From Enterobacter soli ATCC BAA-2102 (GTDB taxonomy: Bacteria; Pseudomonadota; Gammaproteobacteria; Enterobacterales; Enterobacteriaceae), in NCBI RefSeq assembly GCF_001654845.1, contig NZ_LXES01000001.1:1-58828 (forward strand): a stretch of DNA of 58,828 nucleotides. Reading direction: 5' to 3'. Positions 46,801-55,393 of the stretch are shown here, one piece after another. A model generated the notes under the pieces. The model saw only the letters and a program-made list of their open reading frames with translations, had not been told where the DNA came from and did not search any database. Both the position numbers and the translations under genes were made by a program. Numbering within the stretch: position 1 is the stretch's first letter; every line of letters starts with the position of its first letter.

Positions 46801-49800
46801 CAGCCAACCCGTGATACCACGCCGACCCTGAGCGGAACGGGCACGAAAGGTGATGTGATCACCATCTACAACGGCAGCACACCGCTGGGTACTGCCGTGG
46901 TTGATGATAATGGCCACTGGAGCTGGACGCCTGCCACGCCGTTACCGAACGGAACCTACAACATCACCCTGACCGCCACCGACAAAGACGGCGCGGGCAA
47001 CGAGAGCGCCGCCTCGCACGGGGCGACCATTATTATTGATACCGATCCGCCGGCCACGCCGTCGGCTCCGACCATCACCGATAACGTGGATGCCTTCACC
47101 GGGGTGATCGCCAACAACGGCACCACCAACGATCCGCGCCCGGTGCTGAGCGGCACAGGTACAGCGGGCGATGTCATCACGATTTACGACGACTATAACG
47201 GCACCAAAAGTCCGATTGGCACGGCGACGGTCGATACCAACGGCAACTGGAGCTTCCAGCCATCAACGCTGGGCCAGGGCGATCACACCTTCAGCACCAC
47301 CGCCAAAGACGAAGCCGGAAACGTCAGCACGAGCGGCGCGCCGATTACCGTGACGGTCGATACCTTAGCGCCCGTGCAGCCTTCTGATATCAGCATTAAC
47401 GTGCAGGGCACGACGCTTTCCGGTACGGCCGAAGCAGGCTCTACGGTGGAAATCCGCGATGCCAACAACAACCTGATTGGTACCGGCACCGCCGATTCCA
47501 ACAACCACTTCAGCATCACCCTGACCAGCCCCCAGACGTCAGGGAATAACCTGACCGTGACCGCCGAAGACAAAGCCGGGAACACCAGCGATCCTGCCAG
47601 CTACCAGGTCACGGGCACCGTTCAGCCACCCACCATCGACACCATTATCGATGACGTTGGCACCCTGGTCGGTAACGTGAAAGGCAGTACTTCGGACGAT
47701 ACGCTGCCGGTACTGAACGGTACGGCTGCCGCAGGCAGCACCGTAAACCTGTACCAGGACGGGGTTCTCCTGACCAGCTTCACGTTGGGCGCCAGCCAGA
47801 CGAGCTGGAGCTTCCAGCTGACCACGCCGCTTTCTAATGGCACACACAACTTTACCGCCACGGCCACAGTGGGTTCTGCCACCAGCGATCTCTCCGCCGC
47901 CGCCAGCGTCACTATCGATCCGATTTCTGTGGGCATTCCGGTTATCGATGCCGTCACTGACAATGTTCCGCCTTACACCGGGCCGCTGACCAACGGGCAG
48001 TCCACTAACGACAACACCCCAACCCTGAGCGGTACCGCAGGCGTGGGTGATACCATCACCGTCTATGATAACGGGCTGCCGATCGGCATCGCGTTAGCCT
48101 TGGCAAATGGGGCATGGTCCTTCACCCCGGGTACCCAACTGGATGGGCTTCACACCTATACCATTACCGTGACTCACCTGGGCATTACCAGCCTGCCTTC
48201 CGATCCGTTTGCGGTGGTGATCGACACCACCGCACCGGCTAAACCGACGATTGATACCATCACCGACGACGTCCCACTGAACGTGGGTGGCATCGACAAA
48301 AATACGTCCACCAACGACACCACGCCAACCCTGAGCGGTAAAGCCGAAGCAGGCAGCACAGTGACCATCAGCGACAACGGCACGGTGCTGGGTACGGCGC
48401 TGGCCGATGTCAGCGGCAACTGGACCTTTACGCCGTCGAAAGCGCTGGCCGACGGTCAGCACAGCTTCACGGTGGTGGCAACCGATCCGCTGGGCAACCA
48501 GAGTACGGCGTCGGACAACTACGACATCACCATCTCCACAACGCCACCCGCACAGCCAACGCTGGATGCAGTCTATGACGATGTGCTGGGAAGCGTGGGT
48601 AATCTCACCAACGGCCAGTTGACCAACGACAACCTGCCGACCCTGAGTGGTACGGGCAGCGAAGGCAATGTCATTCACATTCTGGATAACGGCGTGCAGA
48701 TAGGCACAGCGATCGTGACCGGTGGCGTCTGGAGCTTTACCCCAACCACAGCGCTGGGTGATGGCGTGCATAACCTGCGTATTTATGCCAGTGACGATGC
48801 GGGCAACGTGTCCACCACCACGCCTGTTTTCGCCATCACCGTCGATGCCACAGCGCCGGGCACACCTGTCGTCACCGGCGTGCTGGATGATGTCGGTTCG
48901 ATTACCGGACAGATAGCGGCCAGCGGTCGCACCGATGACAACCGTCCGACCCTGAGCGGCACCGGGGATGCAGGCAGCACCATTCATATCAAGGATGGCG
49001 CAAACGAAATCGGCACCGCAGTGGTCACGGCGGGGGGTACATGGACCTTTACCCCGACCACCAATCTGGCCGACGGGCTGCATAACCTGGTCATCACCGC
49101 TACCGACCCGGCCGGAAATACCAGCACCGGCAGCACAACCGTGACCTTCACGGTAGATACCAGCGCGCCTGTAGCCCCGATAATCTCAAGCGTCATCGAC
49201 AACGTGGGCACGACGGTGACCCTGGGCAATGGCGATTCCACCAACGACACTACACCAGCCTTTAGTGGCACCACGGAAGGCAACGCCCTGATCACCGTTT
49301 ACGACAATGGCAAGCAAATTGGCCAGATCGCGGCAGACGGTACAGGGAGCTGGAATTACACCCCCGCCGCACTGGCAGAGGGCAGCCACAGCTTCACCTT
49401 CACCGCCACCGATGCGGTCGGAAACGTTGGCCCGGCTTCCCCGCCGTATGTGCTGGTGGTTGACCTGACGCCACCTGCCGCACCGGCCATCACCCAGGCA
49501 GTGGATGATTTCGGCACCATTCAGGGGCCACTGGGCACCGGGCAGCTCACAGATGACGCGCAGCCTCTTCTGAAAGGCACCAGCGAGCCGCTCGCCACGG
49601 TCAACATCTATGACGGAGCCACGCTCATCGGTACGGCTAACGCTGATATCAACGGCAACTGGTCGTTGCAGCTGAGCAGCAACCTGAGCGAAACCACCCA
49701 CAGCTTCACGGCACGGGCGGTCGATGCTGCCGGTAACATCAGCAACCCGTCTGCTCCGTTCCTGCTGACCGTCGATACCACGCCGCCCGCTCCGCCGGTT

Positions 49801-52800
49801 ATCGTCACCGTGGCTGATGACGTAGGCCCGAACATTGGCAATCTCACCAACGGCCAACTGACAGATGACAACAAACCGACCCTGAGCGGCACGGCGGTGG
49901 CTGGCTCGGTGATCCGCATTTACGATGGTAGCACCCTGCTGGGCAGCGTGGTTGCCACCAACGGCAACTGGAGCTTTACCCCAACCAGCCCGCTTACGGA
50001 TGGTTCGCACACGCTCAGGGCCACCGCCAGCGATCCGGCAGGCAACGCCAGCGGTGATTCAAACACCTTCACCCTGGTGGTGGATGCGACCGCACCGAAC
50101 GCGCCAGCCATTACCTCCATCGTGGACGATGTGGGCAGTATTACCGGGCCAGTGACCAGTACAACCCCGACCAACGACACGCAGCCTACGCTGAACGGCA
50201 CCGCAGAAGCCAACAGCGTGGTGAGAATTTACGATGGCACCACGCTTGTCGGCCAGGTTACCGCAGATGCAAACGGCAACTGGAGCCTGCCGCAAACCAC
50301 CACCATCCTCAGCGACGGGCAGCATAACTTTACGGTTACCGCCACGGATGCAGCGGGCAACACCAGTGCCGCATCCCCTGTCACCTCTATTGTGGTGGAT
50401 ACCGTTGCGCCATTGGTGCCGGGCGGGCTGGCGGTGGTTAATGTCGGGACTCGCGTGACGGGGACAGCGGAAGCAGGCAGCACCGTGACCATTACCACCA
50501 GCGGCGGCACGGTGCTCGGCACCGCCACGGCGGACGGTAACGGCAACTTTACCGCCACCATCAACCCACCGCAGACCAATGGTGAAACGCTGCTGGCCTT
50601 TGCCACCGATAAAGCAGGCAACGTCGGGCTGTCTTCCCCGGTCATCGCACCGTTTACCACTCTGCCGGGCGCACCGGTCATCAACACCGTGACCGATGAT
50701 TTCGGTACGGTGAAAGGCACGCTGAGTAACGGGCAGAGTACCGACGACACCACCCCAACGCTTGCGGGGACCGCGCAGCCAGGCTCAACGGTGACCCTGT
50801 TTAACAACGGGGTGTCGATGGGCACGGTGGTTGCGGACGGTAACGGTAGCTGGAGCTTTACCGCGCCCGCCCTGAGCGAAGGCACGCATACGTTCACGGC
50901 AACCGCCTCCAACGGCACCGGCACCGGCCCGGTTTCGGGCAGCATTGCTGTGGTCGTGGATACCACCGCACCAGGCATCCCGACCGGCACCTTTAACGCC
51001 GATGGCAGCGTGCTGACCGGCCAGGCCGAAGCGGGCAGCACAGTCACCATACGCCTGCCGGATGGCACCACCTACACGACGACCGCCAACGCCAGCGGTG
51101 TCTTCACTCTAACCTTTGCCAACAAGCAAACCGAAGGGGGAACACTGACGCTGAACGCGACCGATGCCGCAGGTAACACTTCACTGTCGGGGCAGGCCAT
51201 CGCCCCTAACCTGCCGCTGTCTGCCGCGAATAACCTCGACGAGCTGAACTTCACCACCACGGCGACGGTGACCGATGCCCAGTACAGCGATTACGGGCTG
51301 CTGCTGGTGGGCGCAGTCGGCAACGTGCTCTCGCTGCTGGGGAACAACAGCGCGCAGGTCACCTTCAACATTGATCCGGGGGCATCGGCCAATATCAGCA
51401 TTAACGCCTACGGGACGGGCGCGGTGCTCAGCCTGCTTAACACCATGCAGATTGTGGTGCAGCACTGGGATGCCACCAACAACGTCTGGACCACGGTGGT
51501 GGACTCCGGGAATGGCAGCACGCTGAATCTGTTAACCCTCGGGGCAAACGGGGTTTCCCTGAACCTGACCGGGCTTTCTGAGGGGCAGTATCGGGTGCTG
51601 ACCTACAATACCAGCCTGCTGGCAACCGGTGCTTACAGCAGCCTTGATGTTGACGTCACGCAAACCAGCGCGGGCACTATTGTCGGCACCAACCTGAACG
51701 TTGCGGGTAACGTGATCACCGACAACGATGCCGTCTCCGGCAGCGACAATGCACCATCCGGCACGCTGGTTACCCAGGTGACGAACGCGCAGGGCCAGAC
51801 CATTGCGATCAATGCCACCGGCACCACCGTGGTTCACGGTCTGTACGGTGATTTGACCATCAGCGCCAACGGGACTTACACCTACACGCTGACCACCACC
51901 AGTGCCAGCGCCAACGGCCGCACGGAAAACTTCACCTACACCATCGCGCACAACGGATCTACCGCCAGCGCCCAGCTGGTGATTTCGCTCGGCACCAGCT
52001 CTGGCGCGACGGTCGCCCACGCCACGGCGGTGGATGACGCGGCAAGCTTCACCTTCGATACCAGCGTTCATGCCATCGACAACGGAACATCATCCCAGGG
52101 CGGGTTCACGGTAGTGGGCGTCGGGCTGGGGAATGTGCTCACCCTCGACGTGCTGAGCAACCTTAGCAACCCGATTATCTATAACGTCGATCAGGGCACC
52201 ACCCGCACCATGACCTTGCAGGCAAGCGTTGGCGGGGTAGCCATCGGCTCGGTGTTTGACCTTTATGTCTATAAGTTCAACGCCGCGACCCAGACCTACC
52301 AGCAGTATCGTTACGATAAAAGCTGGCTGACCGCGCCGCTGCTGGGCGGTACATCCGGCAAACTGACGCTGGATCTCCCGGCCGGGCAGTATCTGTTCCT
52401 GCTGAATACCGCATCGGGGATCACCGCCCTGACTGGCTACACCCTGAACGTGCTTGAGGATCACGTTTACACGGTGTCCAGCACCGACGGTTCCACCACC
52501 GGCAACGTGATGGCGGACGACATCCTGCCAACCGGCGTGACCGCCACGGTGACCGAGGTGAACGGCGTTCAGGTTAGCGCAACGGGCACCACAACCATTC
52601 AGGGGCTGTACGGCACCCTGACCATTGATTCGCAGGGTAACTACAGCTACACCTTGAAAGCCGGCACCGGGGCAGACAAAATTCGCACTCCGGATACCTT
52701 TGTCTACACCATTACCGACTCGACCGGGCACAAGGACAGCGCGTCGCTCAACATCACCCCAACGCCGCACGCGCTGGATGCCATCGACGATGTCAGCAAA

Positions 52801-53913
52801 CTGGTGACCGTTGATGCCACGCAGCACATCGCAGCCTGGAGCGATACCTCCGTCGGCAGCGCAAGCTGGACGGCGGCCCTGCTGAGTACCACTCGCGCGT
52901 CCGGCAGCGGCTCCTTTACCGTCGACCCGAACACCGCGCTGCACAACGTGGTGCTGCATTTTGACATCGCCTCCTTGCTGCCGCTGGGCGGACTTGGTGT
53001 CACCTGGTCGATTACCCTGCAAGGGGCTTCTACGCCGATTGCTTCCAACTCGTTTACTGGTGGCTCCACCACCATTAACCTGAGCGGGCTGGATCTGGAT
53101 GCCGGGACATACGTCCTGAACTTTACCGGTACGGCGGGGCCACTGGGTATAGGGGGGATCACTATCACGCCATACGTGACGGGCACCTCGGTGTTCCTCA
53201 ATAACTTCGAAACCACCGCCGGACACCTGGTGACGGGCAATATCTACGACGGTACGGATTCGCAGGGGGCGCTGGATCAGTTGGCATCGGTGAACACCCG
53301 TCTGAGCATCACCGGCTATGACGGCCATGTCACCACGCTTGATCCCTACACCACCAGCAACGCCAGCGCGTCGATTGTCGGGCATTACGGCACGCTCTCT
53401 ATTGGCGTGGACGGCAGCTACACCTACACGCTGAACAGCGGGATCTCACTTGCCACCATGACCAGCAAGGAGGTCTTCAACTACACCCTGACCGCCGCCA
53501 ACGGCCAGACCGATACCGCCTCGCTGACCATCAACCTGTCACCGCAGATGACCAGCACCAACCACAATGACATCATGACCGGCAGTGCCTATGGCGATAC
53601 GCTGATTTATCACGTGCTCGATACCACCACGGGTGCCGGAACCGGGGGCAACGGTACCGGCGATCACTGGACCAACTTCTCGGTATCGCAGGGGGATAAG
53701 ATCGATATCGGCGATTTGCTGGTGGGCTGGAACGGCCAGACATCTACGCTCGGTAACTATGTGTCCGTCACCACCAGCGGAAGCAACACCGTGATTTCCA
53801 TCGACCGCGACGGCACAGGAAGCGCCTACGCCAAAACCACACTGGTCACTCTGGATAATGTTCAGACCACCTTCGACGAGCTTGTGAATCAGCACCACAA
53901 CATCATTACCTGA
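43882..53913 (+). CDS. bapA: BapA-type giant type I secreted biofilm adhesin
   Basis: A 3,343-residue surface adhesin. Residues 1-105 are the BapA/Bap N-terminal module (VSKLTGV-like start, IKLHLERSDI, LVITLHSGETITIKNFYV, LLWWVDDP). Then come AAAG (106-109), a hydrophobic stretch (117-133) and ten Gly. About 23 Ig-like modules fill 174-2445: 17 of about 100 residues (TNDTTPTLSGTAEAGSTVTI...ATDAAGNTS) and 6 short ones of about 85. Residues 2445-3215 hold three copies of a larger module, each with a VCBS-like GLYGTLTI...GNYSYTL core. The last 130 residues are the T1SS target domain (TGSAYGDTLIY...DKIDIGDLL). Three secretion genes follow. Confidence 0.95.
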   Translation: MSKISVISKLTGVESTTEGAQVTLTHSSVIKLHLERSDIDHFARSSNDLVITLHSGETITIKNFYVADAQGLSQLVLEEDGGLLWWVDDPAVVHFESIASTDVLLAAAGTESATGSAVWPWVLGGVAAAGGIALAAGGGGGGGGGGSSHGGNGGNPGTDPTDPTTPVDPTDPDTTAPAAPTITGASDNVGSIQGALSRGQSTDDTRPTFSGVAEAGAKVTIYDNGKAIGTVTAGSDGKWQFTPSSDLSEGAHSITSKATDSAGNTGPASPPFTVIIDTTPPATPGVLSASDHTTSSAIPILSGQYTHAGKPVLSGKGDPGDTITLYDKGVKIGETTVDAKGNWSFTPGKALSEGAHSLTLTETDPAGNTSGMSKPLNFIIDTQPPATPVAQINGTGDQVTGTAEAGSIVTIKNSAGTVIGTTTADGTGHFTITLSPALTNGEKISVIATDEAGNPSTPANLNAPDTTPPAIPDGVAVSQDGAHVTGTAEPGSTIIVKGENGQQIGTGTTDNNGHFDVTISPPQKNGELLDVTATDGANNTSQPAHATAPDTTPPAAPTDLDVSSDGTVLTGKAEAGSTVTVTNSTGTVGTALVDDQGNFTITLNPAQNNGETLTARATDPAGNTGDPASTVAPDTTPAQTPEIIGVTDNVADFTGSVTNGGITNDNHPTIYGKGEAGTTLDLYTNGNKIGSTVILPDGTWSFPADVHLVEGGNVITAKAVDSKGQESGWSATWSITVDTQAPNTPVISQVIDDAAASTGNITSGQLTNDTTPTFNGTGEAGATINIMENGNIIGTALVAPNGSWTWTPSGASAFTTGTHNLSFVAVDAAGNHSTTAASFVLNLSTVAPGTPTIDNVTDDVGSVKGPITSGKPTDDTQPLFEGKTDVGSTVAIYDGNKFLGNATVDGSGNWSFTPPLPLGEGSHSITAVATNAAGNTTTSSPFNVVVDTIAPDAPSTPVVTVNPDGTDVILPPGQPTRDTTPTLSGTGTKGDVITIYNGSTPLGTAVVDDNGHWSWTPATPLPNGTYNITLTATDKDGAGNESAASHGATIIIDTDPPATPSAPTITDNVDAFTGVIANNGTTNDPRPVLSGTGTAGDVITIYDDYNGTKSPIGTATVDTNGNWSFQPSTLGQGDHTFSTTAKDEAGNVSTSGAPITVTVDTLAPVQPSDISINVQGTTLSGTAEAGSTVEIRDANNNLIGTGTADSNNHFSITLTSPQTSGNNLTVTAEDKAGNTSDPASYQVTGTVQPPTIDTIIDDVGTLVGNVKGSTSDDTLPVLNGTAAAGSTVNLYQDGVLLTSFTLGASQTSWSFQLTTPLSNGTHNFTATATVGSATSDLSAAASVTIDPISVGIPVIDAVTDNVPPYTGPLTNGQSTNDNTPTLSGTAGVGDTITVYDNGLPIGIALALANGAWSFTPGTQLDGLHTYTITVTHLGITSLPSDPFAVVIDTTAPAKPTIDTITDDVPLNVGGIDKNTSTNDTTPTLSGKAEAGSTVTISDNGTVLGTALADVSGNWTFTPSKALADGQHSFTVVATDPLGNQSTASDNYDITISTTPPAQPTLDAVYDDVLGSVGNLTNGQLTNDNLPTLSGTGSEGNVIHILDNGVQIGTAIVTGGVWSFTPTTALGDGVHNLRIYASDDAGNVSTTTPVFAITVDATAPGTPVVTGVLDDVGSITGQIAASGRTDDNRPTLSGTGDAGSTIHIKDGANEIGTAVVTAGGTWTFTPTTNLADGLHNLVITATDPAGNTSTGSTTVTFTVDTSAPVAPIISSVIDNVGTTVTLGNGDSTNDTTPAFSGTTEGNALITVYDNGKQIGQIAADGTGSWNYTPAALAEGSHSFTFTATDAVGNVGPASPPYVLVVDLTPPAAPAITQAVDDFGTIQGPLGTGQLTDDAQPLLKGTSEPLATVNIYDGATLIGTANADINGNWSLQLSSNLSETTHSFTARAVDAAGNISNPSAPFLLTVDTTPPAPPVIVTVADDVGPNIGNLTNGQLTDDNKPTLSGTAVAGSVIRIYDGSTLLGSVVATNGNWSFTPTSPLTDGSHTLRATASDPAGNASGDSNTFTLVVDATAPNAPAITSIVDDVGSITGPVTSTTPTNDTQPTLNGTAEANSVVRIYDGTTLVGQVTADANGNWSLPQTTTILSDGQHNFTVTATDAAGNTSAASPVTSIVVDTVAPLVPGGLAVVNVGTRVTGTAEAGSTVTITTSGGTVLGTATADGNGNFTATINPPQTNGETLLAFATDKAGNVGLSSPVIAPFTTLPGAPVINTVTDDFGTVKGTLSNGQSTDDTTPTLAGTAQPGSTVTLFNNGVSMGTVVADGNGSWSFTAPALSEGTHTFTATASNGTGTGPVSGSIAVVVDTTAPGIPTGTFNADGSVLTGQAEAGSTVTIRLPDGTTYTTTANASGVFTLTFANKQTEGGTLTLNATDAAGNTSLSGQAIAPNLPLSAANNLDELNFTTTATVTDAQYSDYGLLLVGAVGNVLSLLGNNSAQVTFNIDPGASANISINAYGTGAVLSLLNTMQIVVQHWDATNNVWTTVVDSGNGSTLNLLTLGANGVSLNLTGLSEGQYRVLTYNTSLLATGAYSSLDVDVTQTSAGTIVGTNLNVAGNVITDNDAVSGSDNAPSGTLVTQVTNAQGQTIAINATGTTVVHGLYGDLTISANGTYTYTLTTTSASANGRTENFTYTIAHNGSTASAQLVISLGTSSGATVAHATAVDDAASFTFDTSVHAIDNGTSSQGGFTVVGVGLGNVLTLDVLSNLSNPIIYNVDQGTTRTMTLQASVGGVAIGSVFDLYVYKFNAATQTYQQYRYDKSWLTAPLLGGTSGKLTLDLPAGQYLFLLNTASGITALTGYTLNVLEDHVYTVSSTDGSTTGNVMADDILPTGVTATVTEVNGVQVSATGTTTIQGLYGTLTIDSQGNYSYTLKAGTGADKIRTPDTFVYTITDSTGHKDSASLNITPTPHALDAIDDVSKLVTVDATQHIAAWSDTSVGSASWTAALLSTTRASGSGSFTVDPNTALHNVVLHFDIASLLPLGGLGVTWSITLQGASTPIASNSFTGGSTTINLSGLDLDAGTYVLNFTGTAGPLGIGGITITPYVTGTSVFLNNFETTAGHLVTGNIYDGTDSQGALDQLASVNTRLSITGYDGHVTTLDPYTTSNASASIVGHYGTLSIGVDGSYTYTLNSGISLATMTSKEVFNYTLTAANGQTDTASLTINLSPQMTSTNHNDIMTGSAYGDTLIYHVLDTTTGAGTGGNGTGDHWTNFSVSQGDKIDIGDLLVGWNGQTSTLGNYVSVTTSGSNTVISIDRDGTGSAYAKTTLVTLDNVQTTFDELVNQHHNIIT

Positions 53914-53992
53914 CAGCAGCGAATAATGACCCGGGCGCTCGCCGCCCGGGCATAGACAACATAAAGCGGTACTTTTTTATTAGGGACAAGAC

Positions 53993-55393
53993 ATGAGAAA
54001 AAGATGGCCTCGCTGGTGGCTCTCGTGCTGCCTGTTTTCTGTACCCGTGTTGCCTGCTCAGGCGGTGGTGATCAACGCCGAACAGCTGAGTGCTGAGCAG
54101 GAACTTCCCTCTCTTGAAGGCCGCGTTGCGCTTCCGGCCAGCAAAACGCCGCCGGGCGTATTAAACCTGGATGACGCCGTCGTCCGCGCCGTGAGCTGGC
54201 ATCCAGCCATCAGCGAAGCGGTGGGAAAACTCTTCCAGCAATCTGAACAGGTCGATGTCGCCAAATCAAAATACTATCCGCAGGTTAACGCCGGGATGGA
54301 TAACGGCTACACGCACAATGGCGGCGATTCCGGTTTTACCCCTTCTCTGGTGCTCTCGCTTTCGCAAATGCTGTATGACTTCGGCAAAGTGGCAAGCCAG
54401 GTGCGCGCCGAAAACGCCGGGGTCGCACAACAGCAGGCCAATGTGCTGGTCAGTATCGATACCATTGCCCACGACACCGCCACCGCAATGGTGCAGGTTC
54501 AGACCTGGCAACAGATGGTTGAAACCGCCAGAGAGCAGCTGGATGCCCTGAATGCAATCGGCAAGCTCACCCGCCAGCGTAACGACGAAGGGGCGACGTC
54601 GCTCTCAGACGTGGTGCAAACCGATGCCCGTGTTGAAGGCGCACGCGCACAGCTGATGCAGTATCAGGCCAACCTCGACAGCTCGCGCGCCACGCTGATG
54701 AGCAACCTGGGCTGGAATACGCTGGGCGCCATCAGCAACGATTTCCCGGACAAAATGAAACGCAGCTGCGATATCGCCGAGCCTGACGACCGGCTGGTGC
54801 CTGCGGTGCTGGCTGCCTGGGCGCAGGCGAATATCGCGCAGGCCAACCTGGACTACGCCAACGCCCAGATGACCCCGACAGTCTCGCTGGAGCCGGAAGT
54901 TCGCCACTATCTGAATGACAACTATGCAGGACACGGTTCGCTGGATCGCACCCAGTATTCCGCGTGGGTCAAAGTCGAGATGCCGCTCTATCAGGGCGGC
55001 GGGTTAACCGCGCGGCGCAATGCAGCCGGACACGCGGTCGAAGCGGCGCAGTCCACCATTCAGCGCACACGGCTGGACGTCAGACAAAAACTGCTGGAGT
55101 CTCGCAGCCAGGTAATGAGCCTGCTGAGCACATTGCAGATCCAGTCTCGTCAGGAAACGCTCAGCGTGCGCACCCGTGAGCTCTATCAGCAACAGTATCT
55201 TGAGCTTGGCTCACGCCCGCTGCTGGACGTGCTAAACGCCGAACAAGAGGTCTATCAGGCGCGTTTTACCCAGCAGCAAACGCTCGGCCAGTTGCATCAG
55301 CTCCAGCTGAACTGCCTGTACAACACGGGCCGTATGCGCCATGCCTTCAGCCTGGATAACCGCACGATCCAGTCCGTGGAGATCCAGCCATGA
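53993..55393 (+). CDS. TolC-family outer membrane channel of the adhesin secretion system
   Basis: A 466-residue OMF protein with a signal peptide ending PAQA (about 24) and two OEP repeats. Typical features are LNLDDAVVRAVSWHPAI (about 57-73), SQMLYDFGKVASQVRAENAG (about 123-142), DARVEGARAQL, VEMPLYQGGGLTARRNAAGH (about 333-352) and LGSRPLLDVLNAEQEVYQAR (about 406-425). It is the dedicated exit channel for the adhesin, equivalent to Salmonella BapB or Pseudomonas LapE. It starts 79 bp after the adhesin and overlaps the ABC gene by 4 bp. Confidence 0.92.
   Translation: MRKRWPRWWLSCCLFSVPVLPAQAVVINAEQLSAEQELPSLEGRVALPASKTPPGVLNLDDAVVRAVSWHPAISEAVGKLFQQSEQVDVAKSKYYPQVNAGMDNGYTHNGGDSGFTPSLVLSLSQMLYDFGKVASQVRAENAGVAQQQANVLVSIDTIAHDTATAMVQVQTWQQMVETAREQLDALNAIGKLTRQRNDEGATSLSDVVQTDARVEGARAQLMQYQANLDSSRATLMSNLGWNTLGAISNDFPDKMKRSCDIAEPDDRLVPAVLAAWAQANIAQANLDYANAQMTPTVSLEPEVRHYLNDNYAGHGSLDRTQYSAWVKVEMPLYQGGGLTARRNAAGHAVEAAQSTIQRTRLDVRQKLLESRSQVMSLLSTLQIQSRQETLSVRTRELYQQQYLELGSRPLLDVLNAEQEVYQARFTQQQTLGQLHQLQLNCLYNTGRMRHAFSLDNRTIQSVEIQP

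Noticed and set aside
43924..53898. Many long minus-strand open frames across the adhesin gene (for example 52090-53385, 48094-49083, 50229-51071)
   Set aside because: They are antisense shadows caused by GC-rich, Gly/Thr/Ala-rich repeats. None has a ribosome-binding site or recognisable domain, and the plus-strand frame is an intact repeat protein.
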